From a virus, in the IMG/VR virus record IMGVR_UViG_3300042319_003398, positions 1 to 25,848 of that record: a DNA stretch of 25,848 nt. One strand, given 5' to 3'. The first letter of the stretch is position 1, and each line of letters begins with the position of its first letter. Of this stretch, positions 1 to 6,191 are shown in pieces. Made by a program: the position numbers and the translations under genes. Under the pieces are notes generated by a model. That model made no database searches, was not told the origin of the DNA, and saw nothing but the letters and a program-made list of their open reading frames with translations.

Positions 1-161
1 GCCTCGCGTAAGCCGGCACTCGCGAGCAGTGTCGCCACACCGCGCCCGCCGCAGGCCCGCAGAAGCGTCGTGTGCTCGCGCTCGGTGAGCAGCACGGTGA
101 CGCGCACGGTGCGCACCTCGGCGGGCGGCTTGGGTGGCCGTCCTCGGCGCGGGGCCTTCAC
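1..161 (-). CDS. Partial ribbon-helix-helix-like DNA-binding protein, cut by the left edge
   Basis: This leftward reading frame starts with GTG at 161 and stays open to the window edge (53 codons seen). Its start overlaps the stop of the upstream gene in a GTGA, the coupling used throughout this genome. The N-terminus is basic and proline-rich with an AT-hook-like RRGRPPK (residues 5-11). It is followed by a short beta-like stretch RTVRVTVLLTEREH (17-30) and a helix-rich segment. That order is typical of small ribbon-helix-helix proteins such as MobC-like or Arc-like regulators. What is seen is the open frame and the motif order; the family call is inference, and the missing C-terminus prevents a firmer one. 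A DNA-binding regulator or mobilisation accessory protein is the most likely role. Confidence 0.55.
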   Translation of the reverse strand, partial: MKAPRRGRPPKPPAEVRTVRVTVLLTEREHTTLLRACGGRGVATLLASAGLRE

Positions 162-406
162 GTGTGCTCGCTCGTGTGCTCGCTCGTGTCGACGCGAATG
201 AGCATGTCGCATGCGTCACCGTCCGTGTCAGCGTCGCGCTCGTCCTCGTCGCGGTAGACGGGCACGCTACCGTCATCCCACCTGGCGCCGATGACGAGTC
301 CCGCTCGCTTTGCTGCGTCGCGGAGCTCGGCAACGGTGCCCTTCGCCCCGTTGCGGAAGCTGCCGAAGGATTGGCCGGTGGTGATCGTCACGTGTGCTTG
401 GGTCAT
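158..406 (-). CDS. Small acidic hypothetical protein
   Basis: The chosen start, ATG at 406, gives 82 residues beginning MTQAHVTITTG, with a purine-rich GAAAG tract about 8-12 bases upstream. In-frame ATGs at 436 and 454 are possible alternatives with no better ribosome site. The protein has a short beta/helix N-terminal half and a very acidic middle (YRDEDERDADTDGDACD), and ends in a duplicated SEHT-SEHT encoded by a 12-bp tandem repeat. No domain is recognised. It lies about 120 bases downstream of the SLOG-family gene and overlaps the next leftward gene by four bases (GTGA), so it probably belongs to the same operon. Confidence 0.5.
   Translation of the reverse strand: MTQAHVTITTGQSFGSFRNGAKGTVAELRDAAKRAGLVIGARWDDGSVPVYRDEDERDADTDGDACDMLIRVDTSEHTSEHT
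162..185. repeat. 12-bp tandem repeat, two copies
   Basis: The unit GTGTGCTCGCTC occurs at 162-173 and again at 174-185. It encodes the terminal SEHT-SEHT of the leftward small protein. Because the unit is a multiple of three, it could expand or contract without a frameshift. Confidence 0.7.
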
Positions 407-452
407 GGTGTCTTTCGCTTTCTGTCGTCCGGTCATCCCGTCGACAAAGAAC

Positions 453-481
453 ATTATTGACCCAATCTTAAATAACGCCAG
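453..481 (-). promoter_or_regulatory. Possible internal leftward promoter
   Basis: The 120-base spacer between the SLOG gene and the small acidic gene is AT-richer than its surroundings. On the minus strand it contains AATAAT (458-453), 17 bases after CTGGCG (481-476). The -10 match is fair and the -35 poor. No terminator-like hairpin was seen in the spacer. Confidence 0.2.
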
Positions 482-526
482 TGCTCGCGTGTCGATTGTT
501 GCGATTCGCACGCAAACAAAGGCGAT

Positions 527-904
527 TTATTTTTGCGCGCACGGCTCGCGCATGTCGAGCTCCACGACCACAAGCCCCTTTTCGCGCGCCTGTCGCATCA
601 CATCCGCGCTGCCTGGCCCGCCGTCGTGCAGGCACACGAGCGCATCGGCCATCGCGACCATGCGCCCGTTGCGACGGGGCCCCGCAGAGCGCCCCCACGA
701 GCCCCAGTCGGCTGGGATGCGCTGGACCGGGACACGTCGCCACGCGGCCCACGACTCACCGATCGTGTCCATGCCCTTCGCGGTGCCGCTGATGACGAGC
801 GTGATGCGCCCCTTGTCCGCTTCGAGAGCATCAAGGGCGCCCTTCAGAGCGCGCAGCCACCGGTTGCCTTCAGCGTGCCGTGAGCCTGCAATGATGACCT
901 TCAC
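527..904 (-). CDS. DUF2493 / SLOG-family protein
   Basis: The 125-residue product begins (V)KVIIAGSRH, the nucleotide-binding GSR signature of DUF2493 in the SLOG (YpsA-like Rossmann) superfamily. It continues with an SGTAKGMDTIGESWA segment (about 39-53), typical of the second nucleotide-contacting loop, and a terminal strand-helix containing DALVCLHDGGPGSADVMRQA. The start is GTG at 904, overlapping the stop of the preceding gene (GTGA). SLOG proteins bind nucleotides or nucleotide-derived ligands. Those on phages and mobile elements are often linked to signalling or defence conflicts, but the ligand here is unknown. The length matches the family's compact members and the motifs look intact. 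Family assignment is firm; biological role is not. Confidence 0.85.
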   Translation of the reverse strand: MKVIIAGSRHAEGNRWLRALKGALDALEADKGRITLVISGTAKGMDTIGESWAAWRRVPVQRIPADWGSWGRSAGPRRNGRMVAMADALVCLHDGGPGSADVMRQAREKGLVVVELDMREPCAQK

Positions 905-1323
905 GGCGACCTCTGCGCGAGACGCTTGGCCGCGTCTTCACGGATGCGCGGATCGACGTTCGGGCACACGGCGAGGCGGTGCAAAGGCGGCTCGTTGCGG
1001 TTCACTGCTCGCCCTGCCTCGTAGCCGCACGCAAGGCACGAGTGCGGAGGTGCCTTGCCGTCGATGATGCGCAGTGACCAGCGCGCGACCGCACGGAGCT
1101 TGACGCGCATGTCCTCCTCGGCGTCGGCGAGCGTTGACGCTGAGGCCATCAAGCGCAAGCTGTCGCCGTAGTCGAGCGCCACCTTCCAGCGCGCGCCCAC
1201 GATCGAATCTGGGTCCTCAAAGACAACGATGACGGCGCCGATTTCACGCACCGCGTCTTGCCCGCTGATCCATCGATCGGGGAACCGCTCCAGTTCGAAG
1301 CCGAGGAACTTGATCGCCGTCAT
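901..1323 (-). CDS. Hypothetical protein, 140 residues
   Basis: The ATG at 1323 is preceded by GGAG about nine bases upstream, so this is the first gene of the leftward group to the left of the attachment-site candidate. The N-terminal 75 residues look like a mixed alpha/beta domain, followed by a basic helix (DMRVKLRAVARWSLRII, 85-101). The C-terminus contains HSCLACG and a further Cys (LAVCPN) that could form part of a metal site, although only three cysteines are present. I do not recognise the family. It is coupled by GTGA overlap to the SLOG gene, suggesting co-expression with it. Confidence 0.6.
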   Translation of the reverse strand: MTAIKFLGFELERFPDRWISGQDAVREIGAVIVVFEDPDSIVGARWKVALDYGDSLRLMASASTLADAEEDMRVKLRAVARWSLRIIDGKAPPHSCLACGYEAGRAVNRNEPPLHRLAVCPNVDPRIREDAAKRLAQRSP

Positions 1324-1353
1324 CTCATATCTCCATATGATTCTCTGTTACGA

Positions 1354-1372
1354 GTGGCCAGCGCTGGACCAC
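1354..1372. repeat. Inverted repeat in the attachment-site intergenic region
   Basis: A near-perfect palindrome is centred on CCAGCGCTGG, flanked by GTGG on the left and CCAC on the right with one extra A. It lies between the leftward gene start at 1323 and the tRNA-like segment. It could be an operator for the leftward genes or an integrase/accessory-protein arm site. Confidence 0.4.
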
Positions 1373-1406
1373 TACACGCAAAACACGCACGCCCTGAGCG
1401 GCACAA

Positions 1407-1453
1407 CCGGTCTTCTAAGCCGACGGTCGATGGTTCGATTCCATCTGGGGACG
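1407..1453 (+). other. 3' half of tRNA-Arg(UCU): candidate phage attachment site (attP core)
   Basis: Read on the plus strand, this segment has an anticodon arm 3' portion with loop CTTCTAA (anticodon TCT, 1414-1416). A five-base variable loop ending GGTC follows (1424-1428). Next comes a perfect T arm, with GATGG (1429-1433) pairing with CCATC (1441-1445) around TTCGATT. A seven-base acceptor 3' strand TGGGGAC (1446-1452) and a discriminator G complete it. Upstream there is no matching GTCCCCA acceptor 5' strand and no D arm, so it cannot be a working tRNA. A tRNA 3' half close to an integrase gene is the classic form of a tyrosine-integrase attachment core. Integration would then restore the host tRNA gene. 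Seeing phage genes on both sides argues for attP rather than attL or attR, but this is inference. Confidence 0.6.
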
Positions 1454-1484
1454 CTTTCAGATGCCTTGTGTTCTAAGGCGATTT

Positions 1485-1871
1485 CTATTTAAGCGATTGC
1501 CGCGCAGATTCGGCGCTGACCACTTGTGGCCCACTTTGCGTAGCGTCATTCGGCGAAAGGTGGGCGGGGAACGGCTGGAAAAGATGTGCTGGAAATGGCT
1601 CCGACACGTCAACGCCAAGCTCGCTGACGCAGTGACTGCAGACTGGTCCCCATGCTGCCCAACTTGCGCTGTCTGACTCTTCGATGAGTGTGTCGCAGAC
1701 GGCGCATGTGGGCGGCTCGCTGCGCCTCGGGCACTCCATTGGAACGTTGCGTGTGGTCAGCACCAGCAGCCCCGTTGGGCGGCACTTGCCAAAAGCGAAT
1801 CCGCCAGACTCGTCCTCGAAGTGGTCACAGTTCAGACACTCAAGGTCTGTACGCAGTTGATACGCGCTCAT
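1485..1871 (-). CDS. Cysteine-rich hypothetical protein, probable zinc-binding
   Basis: This 128-residue protein carries several cysteine pairs: CLNC (13-16), single Cys near 30 and 47, CAVC (56-59) and CSHC (78-81). Such spacing suggests two zinc ribbons. The C-terminus contains a short duplication, EPFPAHL-QPFPAHL. It is the last gene of the 17-gene leftward chain, starting with ATG at 1871 in an ATGA overlap and ending at TAG next to the attachment-site candidate. No family is recognised. Metal binding is inferred from cysteine spacing; a DNA- or protein-binding role is possible. Confidence 0.6.
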   Translation of the reverse strand: MSAYQLRTDLECLNCDHFEDESGGFAFGKCRPTGLLVLTTRNVPMECPRRSEPPTCAVCDTLIEESDSASWAAWGPVCSHCVSELGVDVSEPFPAHLFQPFPAHLSPNDATQSGPQVVSAESARQSLK

Positions 1872-2074
1872 CGCTCCCTCTGCGTTTTCAGTGCGTCAAG
1901 AGCATCGTCGACCGCTTGTGATCTCTTTGGCAATGCAAGCACTGCATCGATCAACGCGTGCATCTCAGGAGAAAGAAGGAGGCGGCTGAAGAGCGCTTGT
2001 TGGGATGCCCCACGCTCAAACGCTTCAACCTTCTTGCGGAGTCTTTCCACCTCCCATCGAAGTTCGCTCGTCAT
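1868..2074 (-). CDS. Small coiled-coil hypothetical protein downstream of integrase
   Basis: The ATG at 2074 overlaps the integrase stop (ATGA) and gives 68 residues. The first 20 or so residues (MTSELRWEVERLRKKVEAFE) are strongly predicted coiled coil, followed by two more helices (SPEMHALIDAVLAL and AVDDALDALK). A longer in-frame reading to 2281 exists but lies inside the integrase gene and lacks protein-like character. Position next to the integrase might suggest an excisionase role, but there is no HTH or winged-helix signature to support that. Function unknown. Confidence 0.6.
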   Translation of the reverse strand: MTSELRWEVERLRKKVEAFERGASQQALFSRLLLSPEMHALIDAVLALPKRSQAVDDALDALKTQRER

Positions 2075-3234
2075 GGCTGCTTGCCTCCGATCTCGATCAC
2101 ATCTGCCTGCCTCGGCGCGACCATCGCGCCAGACGTCATCGCCGCCGCGTCGTGCAGGCCTCCCGGCCGCAAGTGCGCGTACCTCTCCGTCATCTTGATC
2201 GACCCATGCCCGAGCCAGTCGCGCACTTCGGGCAGGCTCCACACGCGGCCCCAGGTGCCTTGCACTAGGTGCGAGCCGCACGTATGCCGCAGGTCATGCC
2301 AGCGCACCGCGGGACGAATGCCAGCAAGCTCTTTGATGCGGTCCCAACCGGGCGTGTACGCGCCGCGGTGGCAGTGCCCATCGATCGCCGGGAACACGAG
2401 CGCGTCGCCGACGCCGGGACACACGCGCTGCCACTCGGCGAGCGCCTCACGAGCGGGTGCCAGCAGCGGCACTTCGCGGGGCTTGCCGCTCTTCGTCGCG
2501 AGCTCGCGCGAGTACCTCACGACCACGCGGGGCTGTGGCCCGTCGAGGCGCACGTCACGCCATCGCAGCCCCCAAAGCTCGCCCGCACGCATCCCGGTGT
2601 AGATGGCGACGATACTTGCCGAGCGTTGCTTTGTTGTGATGTGACCAGCCTTCCGGTAGCCGTTCGCGACATTGGGTGAGGTGTCGTGCACGGGCAGAGC
2701 GAAGAGGCGCTGCAGTTCGTCGACCGTCATCCAGTGCCAGCGCTCCTTCGTGTGCTCGTCGCGGGCCGTGATGGGTGCGCCTCGGGCGGGGTTCTCGTCG
2801 ACGAGTCCATCGTTGAGCGCGGCCTCAATCGCGCCCACGACCAGCCTGCGGGCGGTGCGCATCGTCGAGTGCGCGAGACGTGGCTCTTTCGCGGCGAGGT
2901 CGCGCAGCCAGCGCACGACATGGTGACGCTTGATGCGGGTGAGCGTCATCGCGGCGAGCTCGGTGCTTGCGACGTGGGCGCGCCATGCGCTTCGCTCCTT
3001 GTCGATGCCTCGCACGCGTTTGCTTCGTTCGCGCTCATCGAGCCACGACTCGCCCCACGCGCGAAGCGTAGTGCCGGATTCTTTCGCACCGCGTGCTTCG
3101 AGAGCGGCCGCTTCGACGTCCTCGGCTTCCTCGCGCGTCGTGAACACGCCGTAGGACACGCGCACGCCTTCGACGAACACGCGGACGCGGTAGCCGATCG
3201 CGCCGTTGCGCTGTCGGTAGAGAGAGAGGCTCAC
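2071..3234 (-). CDS. int: Tyrosine integrase (site-specific recombinase)
   Basis: The 387-residue protein starts with GTG at 3234 in a GTGA overlap with the upstream gene. The N-terminus (about 1-50) resembles an arm-type DNA-binding domain, with an aromatic/basic strand and a TTREEAEDVEA helix. A SAM-like core-binding domain follows (about 55-150). The catalytic domain has the first Arg in TGMRAGEL (R216), a Lys candidate in the ATKSGKPRE hairpin (K248 or K251), HDLRHT (H313, R316), LGHGS (H343) and the nucleophile Tyr352 in TERYAHL. All catalytic residues are therefore present. It would integrate the phage at the tRNA-Arg(UCU) gene whose 3' half lies about 0.6 kb downstream. Unusually, it is buried inside a long translationally coupled operon rather than having its own visible promoter. 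Confidence 0.95.
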   Translation of the reverse strand: MSLSLYRQRNGAIGYRVRVFVEGVRVSYGVFTTREEAEDVEAAALEARGAKESGTTLRAWGESWLDERERSKRVRGIDKERSAWRAHVASTELAAMTLTRIKRHHVVRWLRDLAAKEPRLAHSTMRTARRLVVGAIEAALNDGLVDENPARGAPITARDEHTKERWHWMTVDELQRLFALPVHDTSPNVANGYRKAGHITTKQRSASIVAIYTGMRAGELWGLRWRDVRLDGPQPRVVVRYSRELATKSGKPREVPLLAPAREALAEWQRVCPGVGDALVFPAIDGHCHRGAYTPGWDRIKELAGIRPAVRWHDLRHTCGSHLVQGTWGRVWSLPEVRDWLGHGSIKMTERYAHLRPGGLHDAAAMTSGAMVAPRQADVIEIGGKQP

Positions 3235-3455
3235 GTGCGCTCCGTCGTGCGGTCGATGACGAGCCGCAGTGCATCGACGCGAGACAGCGTCATCGCCAAG
3301 TCCGCGGCCGACTGCATGAGCGTTTGGCACGGACCCACGCCGATCACGTTGCGTTCGGCGAGGAGCGCTTCCGCTTCGACGATGTGCGCTCGGAGCATTT
3401 GCAGGTGCACGGCCGCGCGCTTCTCTTCGCCGCTGAGTATTTGCTGGAGGGTCAT
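3231..3455 (-). CDS. Small helical hypothetical protein
   Basis: The 74-residue product begins MTLQQILSGEEKRAAVHLQ and is predicted to be almost entirely alpha-helical. Its second half contains CQTLMQSAADLAMTLSRVDALRLVID. It overlaps the gene before it (ATGA at 3455) and the integrase after it (GTGA at 3234). No family is recognised. The conserved coupling on both sides supports it as a real gene. Confidence 0.6.
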   Translation of the reverse strand: MTLQQILSGEEKRAAVHLQMLRAHIVEAEALLAERNVIGVGPCQTLMQSAADLAMTLSRVDALRLVIDRTTERT

Positions 3456-3652
3456 CGCGGTTTCCTTCGGTTCCTTCGCGCGACGTGCTCAGCGGCCTTC
3501 GCCGATGCGACGCGGACCTTGCGCTCGATGCGCTTGGGTGGAGGAGGCGGAAGAGGTGACACGAGAGCGAGCGCTTCACGGGCGCCGGCCTTTGCCGCGC
3601 GGGCGATGATCGCTTCGAGTTGCTCGGGCGTGTACTGGAGCGCGGCGCTCAT
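3452..3652 (-). CDS. Small basic hypothetical protein
   Basis: This 66-residue protein has an N-terminal helix (YTPEQLEAIIARAAKAGAREAL), a polyproline hinge (SPLPPPPPKR) and a very basic tail (RNRRKPR). It is coupled by ATGA overlaps on both sides. The basic C-terminus suggests nucleic-acid contact, but that is inference only. Confidence 0.6.
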   Translation of the reverse strand: MSAALQYTPEQLEAIIARAAKAGAREALALVSPLPPPPPKRIERKVRVASAKAAEHVARRNRRKPR

Positions 3653-3873
3653 TTTGAGGCCTGAGGTGTTGAGATCTCACGCTGCAAGATGTCGCGAACC
3701 CACGTCGAGACGTCGCGCTTCGCTCGCTTCGCAAGTGCCTTGATCGCGACCTTCTCGGATGCTGTGACGAGCACTTCGATTCGTGCATCACGAAGCTCGA
3801 CTCGCGCCGGGACGGTTCTCGATGAGCCTGCGACCCACTTGTAGGGGCGTTCGTATGCTCGGTCGCGCCTCAT
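3649..3873 (-). CDS. Ribbon-helix-helix-like small DNA-binding protein
   Basis: The 74-residue protein has a basic N-terminus (MRRDRAYERPYKW), then a beta-like strand ARIEVLVTASE (30-40), helix KVAIKALAKRAKRD and helix VSTWVRDILQREI. The order strand, helix, 'DVSTWVRD', helix is typical of Arc/MetJ/MobC-type ribbon-helix-helix proteins. It is coupled by ATGA overlap to both neighbours. As a short regulator inside the early leftward operon, it may autoregulate this transcription unit or act as an integration accessory factor; neither role can be settled from sequence alone. Confidence 0.65.
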   Translation of the reverse strand: MRRDRAYERPYKWVAGSSRTVPARVELRDARIEVLVTASEKVAIKALAKRAKRDVSTWVRDILQREISTPQASK

Positions 3874-4103
3874 TCGCAGGCCTTCTTTTTAGGACCGGAT
3901 GTAATCGCGGCCGCGTCTTGAATCGCCTTCCTTTGAGTACGAATCGCGCGGATTGCAGTCGCGCGCACGTCACGCACTTGGCGCCATATGACGCGGTAGT
4001 GAGGTGCCCGTCGCCGGTTCTCGCGATGGGCTTGTACAAGCGTTCGCCACTGCTTGAGCAGTTCCGTTTCGGCCGCATCGAGCTTTGATTGTGTCGGGTT
4101 CAT
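3870..4103 (-). CDS. Arginine-rich helical protein, duplicate copy A
   Basis: The 77-residue product begins MNPTQSKLDAAETELLKQW and continues with HRENRRRAPHYRVIWRQVRDVRATAIRAIR. About 41 of its first 61 residues match the N-terminal part of the product of the gene at 4318-4647, so the two are diverged duplicates separated by one small zinc-ribbon gene. The protein is predicted to be helical and very basic. This copy ends soon after the shared region. Starts and stops overlap both neighbours (ATGA). Function unknown; nucleic-acid binding is plausible from its charge. Confidence 0.65.
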   Translation of the reverse strand: MNPTQSKLDAAETELLKQWRTLVQAHRENRRRAPHYRVIWRQVRDVRATAIRAIRTQRKAIQDAAAITSGPKKKACE

Positions 4104-4321
4104 GTCCCGCCTCGCAGCGCGCGCTCGAGCTTGCCCACGGTTGACGGGTCCGCGCAGAAATCAAGCTCGTTGAGCACGACCGCAAAGAGCAATCGCACGC
4201 GCTCGATAGCGGCGTACTTCCCGACGCACACGTGGCACGGGTTGTCGCGCATCTTGCCCTCGGGACAGATGCCGCAGCGCAGTCCTGCGATGATTCCGTC
4301 AAGCGATTCTTGAACGGTCAT
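4100..4321 (-). CDS. Small zinc-ribbon-like hypothetical protein
   Basis: The ATG at 4321 gives 73 residues. It is chosen because it overlaps the stop of the upstream gene (ATGA), whereas the longer open frame upstream is only a shadow. The protein carries CGIC (16-19) and CHVC (29-32) separated by a short charged linker, a standard four-cysteine zinc knuckle. A hydrophobic helix (RVRLLFAVVLNELDFC) follows. It lies between the two duplicate basic proteins. No named family is recognised. Confidence 0.6.
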   Translation of the reverse strand: MTVQESLDGIIAGLRCGICPEGKMRDNPCHVCVGKYAAIERVRLLFAVVLNELDFCADPSTVGKLERALRGGT

Positions 4322-4647
4322 GGGCGCACCTCGTGCTCTTCGATGGTCGCACCGTCGCAGAATGACGCAGCGTGCTCTGCCGCATCGCGCGTCGCGAAGA
4401 CGTCGAAGCCGGCACCAGACGGCGATGGGAAGTGCGCGACCCACACCTTTGCCGGGGCCGCATCGAGCGCCTTCCGCATCGCACGAATCGCACGGATAGC
4501 GGTGGCGCGCGAGTCGCGCACCGCACGCCATTGCATCCGGTAGTACACCGCCCATCGGCGGTTCTCGCGATGCGCTTGGATGAGCGCTCGCCACTGCTCG
4601 AGCAACACCGCTTCTGCGGCGTCGAGCTGCTTCCGGCTTGGGTTCAC
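4318..4647 (-). CDS. Arginine-rich helical protein, duplicate copy B with C-terminal extension
   Basis: The GTG at 4647 overlaps the stop of the cytosine methyltransferase (GTGA) and gives 109 residues. It also aligns exactly with the start of copy A at 4103, which supports this choice. Residues 1-62 repeat the copy A sequence, with shared blocks LDAAE, QAHRENRR and RATAIRAIR. The remaining 45 residues form a separate small alpha/beta segment (AKVWVAHFPSPSGAGFDVFA, then a helix and an acidic tail) absent from copy A. Either copy A lost the tail or copy B gained it. Function unknown. Confidence 0.65.
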   Translation of the reverse strand: MNPSRKQLDAAEAVLLEQWRALIQAHRENRRWAVYYRMQWRAVRDSRATAIRAIRAMRKALDAAPAKVWVAHFPSPSGAGFDVFATRDAAEHAASFCDGATIEEHEVRP

Positions 4648-6191
4648 GACGCCATCCTCGCTTCCTGCGCGCAGACATTCGCCCGCACGATTGCCGCCGC
4701 CATCGGCGGGCACACGCTGTTGCCCGCGAGTTCGATCTGAATCGTCTTCGAGAGCGCCTTGCCGTTGTGGTCGATGTCGATGCGATAGCTGTCGGGGAAG
4801 GACTGCGCGCGGAACAGCTCCCGCGGCGCCAACATCCGCATGCCGATGTCGCTGGGCAGAAGCCCGCGCTCGCGCACCTCTTCGATGTGCTTCATCGAAG
4901 GCGTCGATCGGCAGTATCGAAGCAAGAACTCGATGACTTCATCAGTGCGGTCCGTGCCGTACTCGGCCACCGTCAGCGAGTGATGGTCTTGTGTCGTGAC
5001 CGTTCCGAGCGGTCGCTCAAGGTCGTGCCCAACGACGCCCCCGTAGTGCTTGGTGACGAAGGCGACGAGGGCATGCTTGACGCCGTTGACCATCGTGCCG
5101 ATCGGCTTGTCGAGCCCAGGCACACGAGGGGCTTGGCCAGGGCGCTCGCCGTAACCGGTTTGGATGAGCGTGGGGATGACGAGCGAGTGATGCCCGCCGC
5201 CGCCTGCTGTGACGGTCGCCAATGGCTCATCGATGCTGCGCCCAACGCTCTGCCCGTAGTGGCTCGCGATGAATGGCGTGACGAGCGCGAGCTCGCCGCG
5301 GTTGGCGCACGTGATCGTCTTCGTGGGCTCGTCGAGCGAGTGAACGCGCACTGCGCCGTGGTGCGTGAGCGGGACAATGAACGGCTGCGCGCACGTGAGA
5401 ACATGGCGATGCATGCCTTCGCCGATGCGTGCACACGTCGCTTCAGCAAGGGGCTTCTTGCGCGAGAAGATCGAAGGGCATCGCAGGGACCAGTCGATGA
5501 TCTCTGCGGCCGTCCGCCATGGGTGCACACGCCCTTTGCCGTGTGATGGCTCGGGCCACGTGATGCGGTGTCCATCGCATCGAGCCACAAGAAACAGGCG
5601 CTTGCGCGTGGTCGGTGCCCCGTAGTCCGCGGCGACGAGTAGACGATGCTCGATCACATAGCCGAGCGCTTCAAGCGCACGCTTCCAATCGGCGAACGTC
5701 TCGCCCGCAAGCTTCGCGATGGGCTGGCCATCGTCATCGAGCGGGCCCCACGTCACGAACTCTTCAACATTCTCGAGCACGATGACGCGCGGGCGCACTT
5801 CACTGGCCCAGCGCACCGCAACCCACGCGAGCGACCTAGTGTTTTTGTCGCGTGGCTTGCCGCCCTTTGCTTTGCTGAAGTGCGTGCAATCCGGCGACAT
5901 CCAGAGCAGCCCAACAGACTTGCCGCCACACACGCGAAGCGGGTTCACGTCGAAGACGTCTTCGCGGTAGTGCGTCGTGGTTGGGTGATTCACGGCATGC
6001 ATCGCGAGCGCGAACTCGCTGTGGTTCACGGCAATGTCCGGATGGCGGCCCGTCGCCTCGTAGATGCCGGTCGACGCGCCACCGCCGCCGGCGAACAGAT
6101 CGACGATGAGCTCGTGGCTCTGAAGCGAACCATCGCCAACCGGGTGCGACGGCTTGCGACGCACGTGGTGCGTGAGTTCGGTCTGAATCAC
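4644..6191 (-). CDS. C5-cytosine DNA methyltransferase
   Basis: The 515-residue enzyme starts with GTG at 6191 in a GTGA overlap. It transfers a methyl group from S-adenosylmethionine to carbon 5 of cytosine. Motif I is DLFAGGGGAS (31-40). The catalytic loop is SPDCTHFSKAKGG (C102), motif VI is LENVEEF (E140) and motif VIII is TTRKRLF (194-200). The C-terminal SAM/structural motif is AGNSV (489-493). The catalytic PDC, in place of the usual PCQ, is seen in a known phage-type subgroup. The target-recognition region (about 285-407) consists of four diverged repeats of the pattern D-x-P-hydrophobic-x-T-hydrophobic followed by LV-x-P/A-F-hydrophobic and YG. It probably protects phage DNA from restriction. 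No cognate restriction enzyme is visible, so it looks like an orphan methyltransferase. Confidence 0.93.
   Translation of the reverse strand: MIQTELTHHVRRKPSHPVGDGSLQSHELIVDLFAGGGGASTGIYEATGRHPDIAVNHSEFALAMHAVNHPTTTHYREDVFDVNPLRVCGGKSVGLLWMSPDCTHFSKAKGGKPRDKNTRSLAWVAVRWASEVRPRVIVLENVEEFVTWGPLDDDGQPIAKLAGETFADWKRALEALGYVIEHRLLVAADYGAPTTRKRLFLVARCDGHRITWPEPSHGKGRVHPWRTAAEIIDWSLRCPSIFSRKKPLAEATCARIGEGMHRHVLTCAQPFIVPLTHHGAVRVHSLDEPTKTITCANRGELALVTPFIASHYGQSVGRSIDEPLATVTAGGGGHHSLVIPTLIQTGYGERPGQAPRVPGLDKPIGTMVNGVKHALVAFVTKHYGGVVGHDLERPLGTVTTQDHHSLTVAEYGTDRTDEVIEFLLRYCRSTPSMKHIEEVRERGLLPSDIGMRMLAPRELFRAQSFPDSYRIDIDHNGKALSKTIQIELAGNSVCPPMAAAIVRANVCAQEARMAS

Noticed and set aside
1380-1453. Complete tRNA-Arg gene
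   Set aside because: The acceptor 5' strand (GTCCCCA) and D arm are missing upstream of the anticodon loop, and the outermost anticodon stem pair is mismatched; only the 3' half is present.
1463-1479. Intrinsic terminator (GCCTT...AAGGC hairpin)
   Set aside because: The stem is only five base pairs. On the minus strand, where it would be needed, no T-run follows; on the plus strand no gene precedes it.
1868-2074. Excisionase
   Set aside because: It is the right size and next to the integrase, but is a coiled-coil helical protein with no winged-helix or HTH signature.
1868-2281. Longer version (137 codons) of the small gene after the integrase
   Set aside because: The extra upstream part lies within the integrase coding sequence in another frame and is Arg/Ala-rich shadow sequence; the ATG at 2074 makes the usual ATGA overlap.
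4638-5546. Rightward open frame of about 300 codons
   Set aside because: It is antisense to the cytosine methyltransferase, whose motifs are intact in order; composition is that of a shadow frame.
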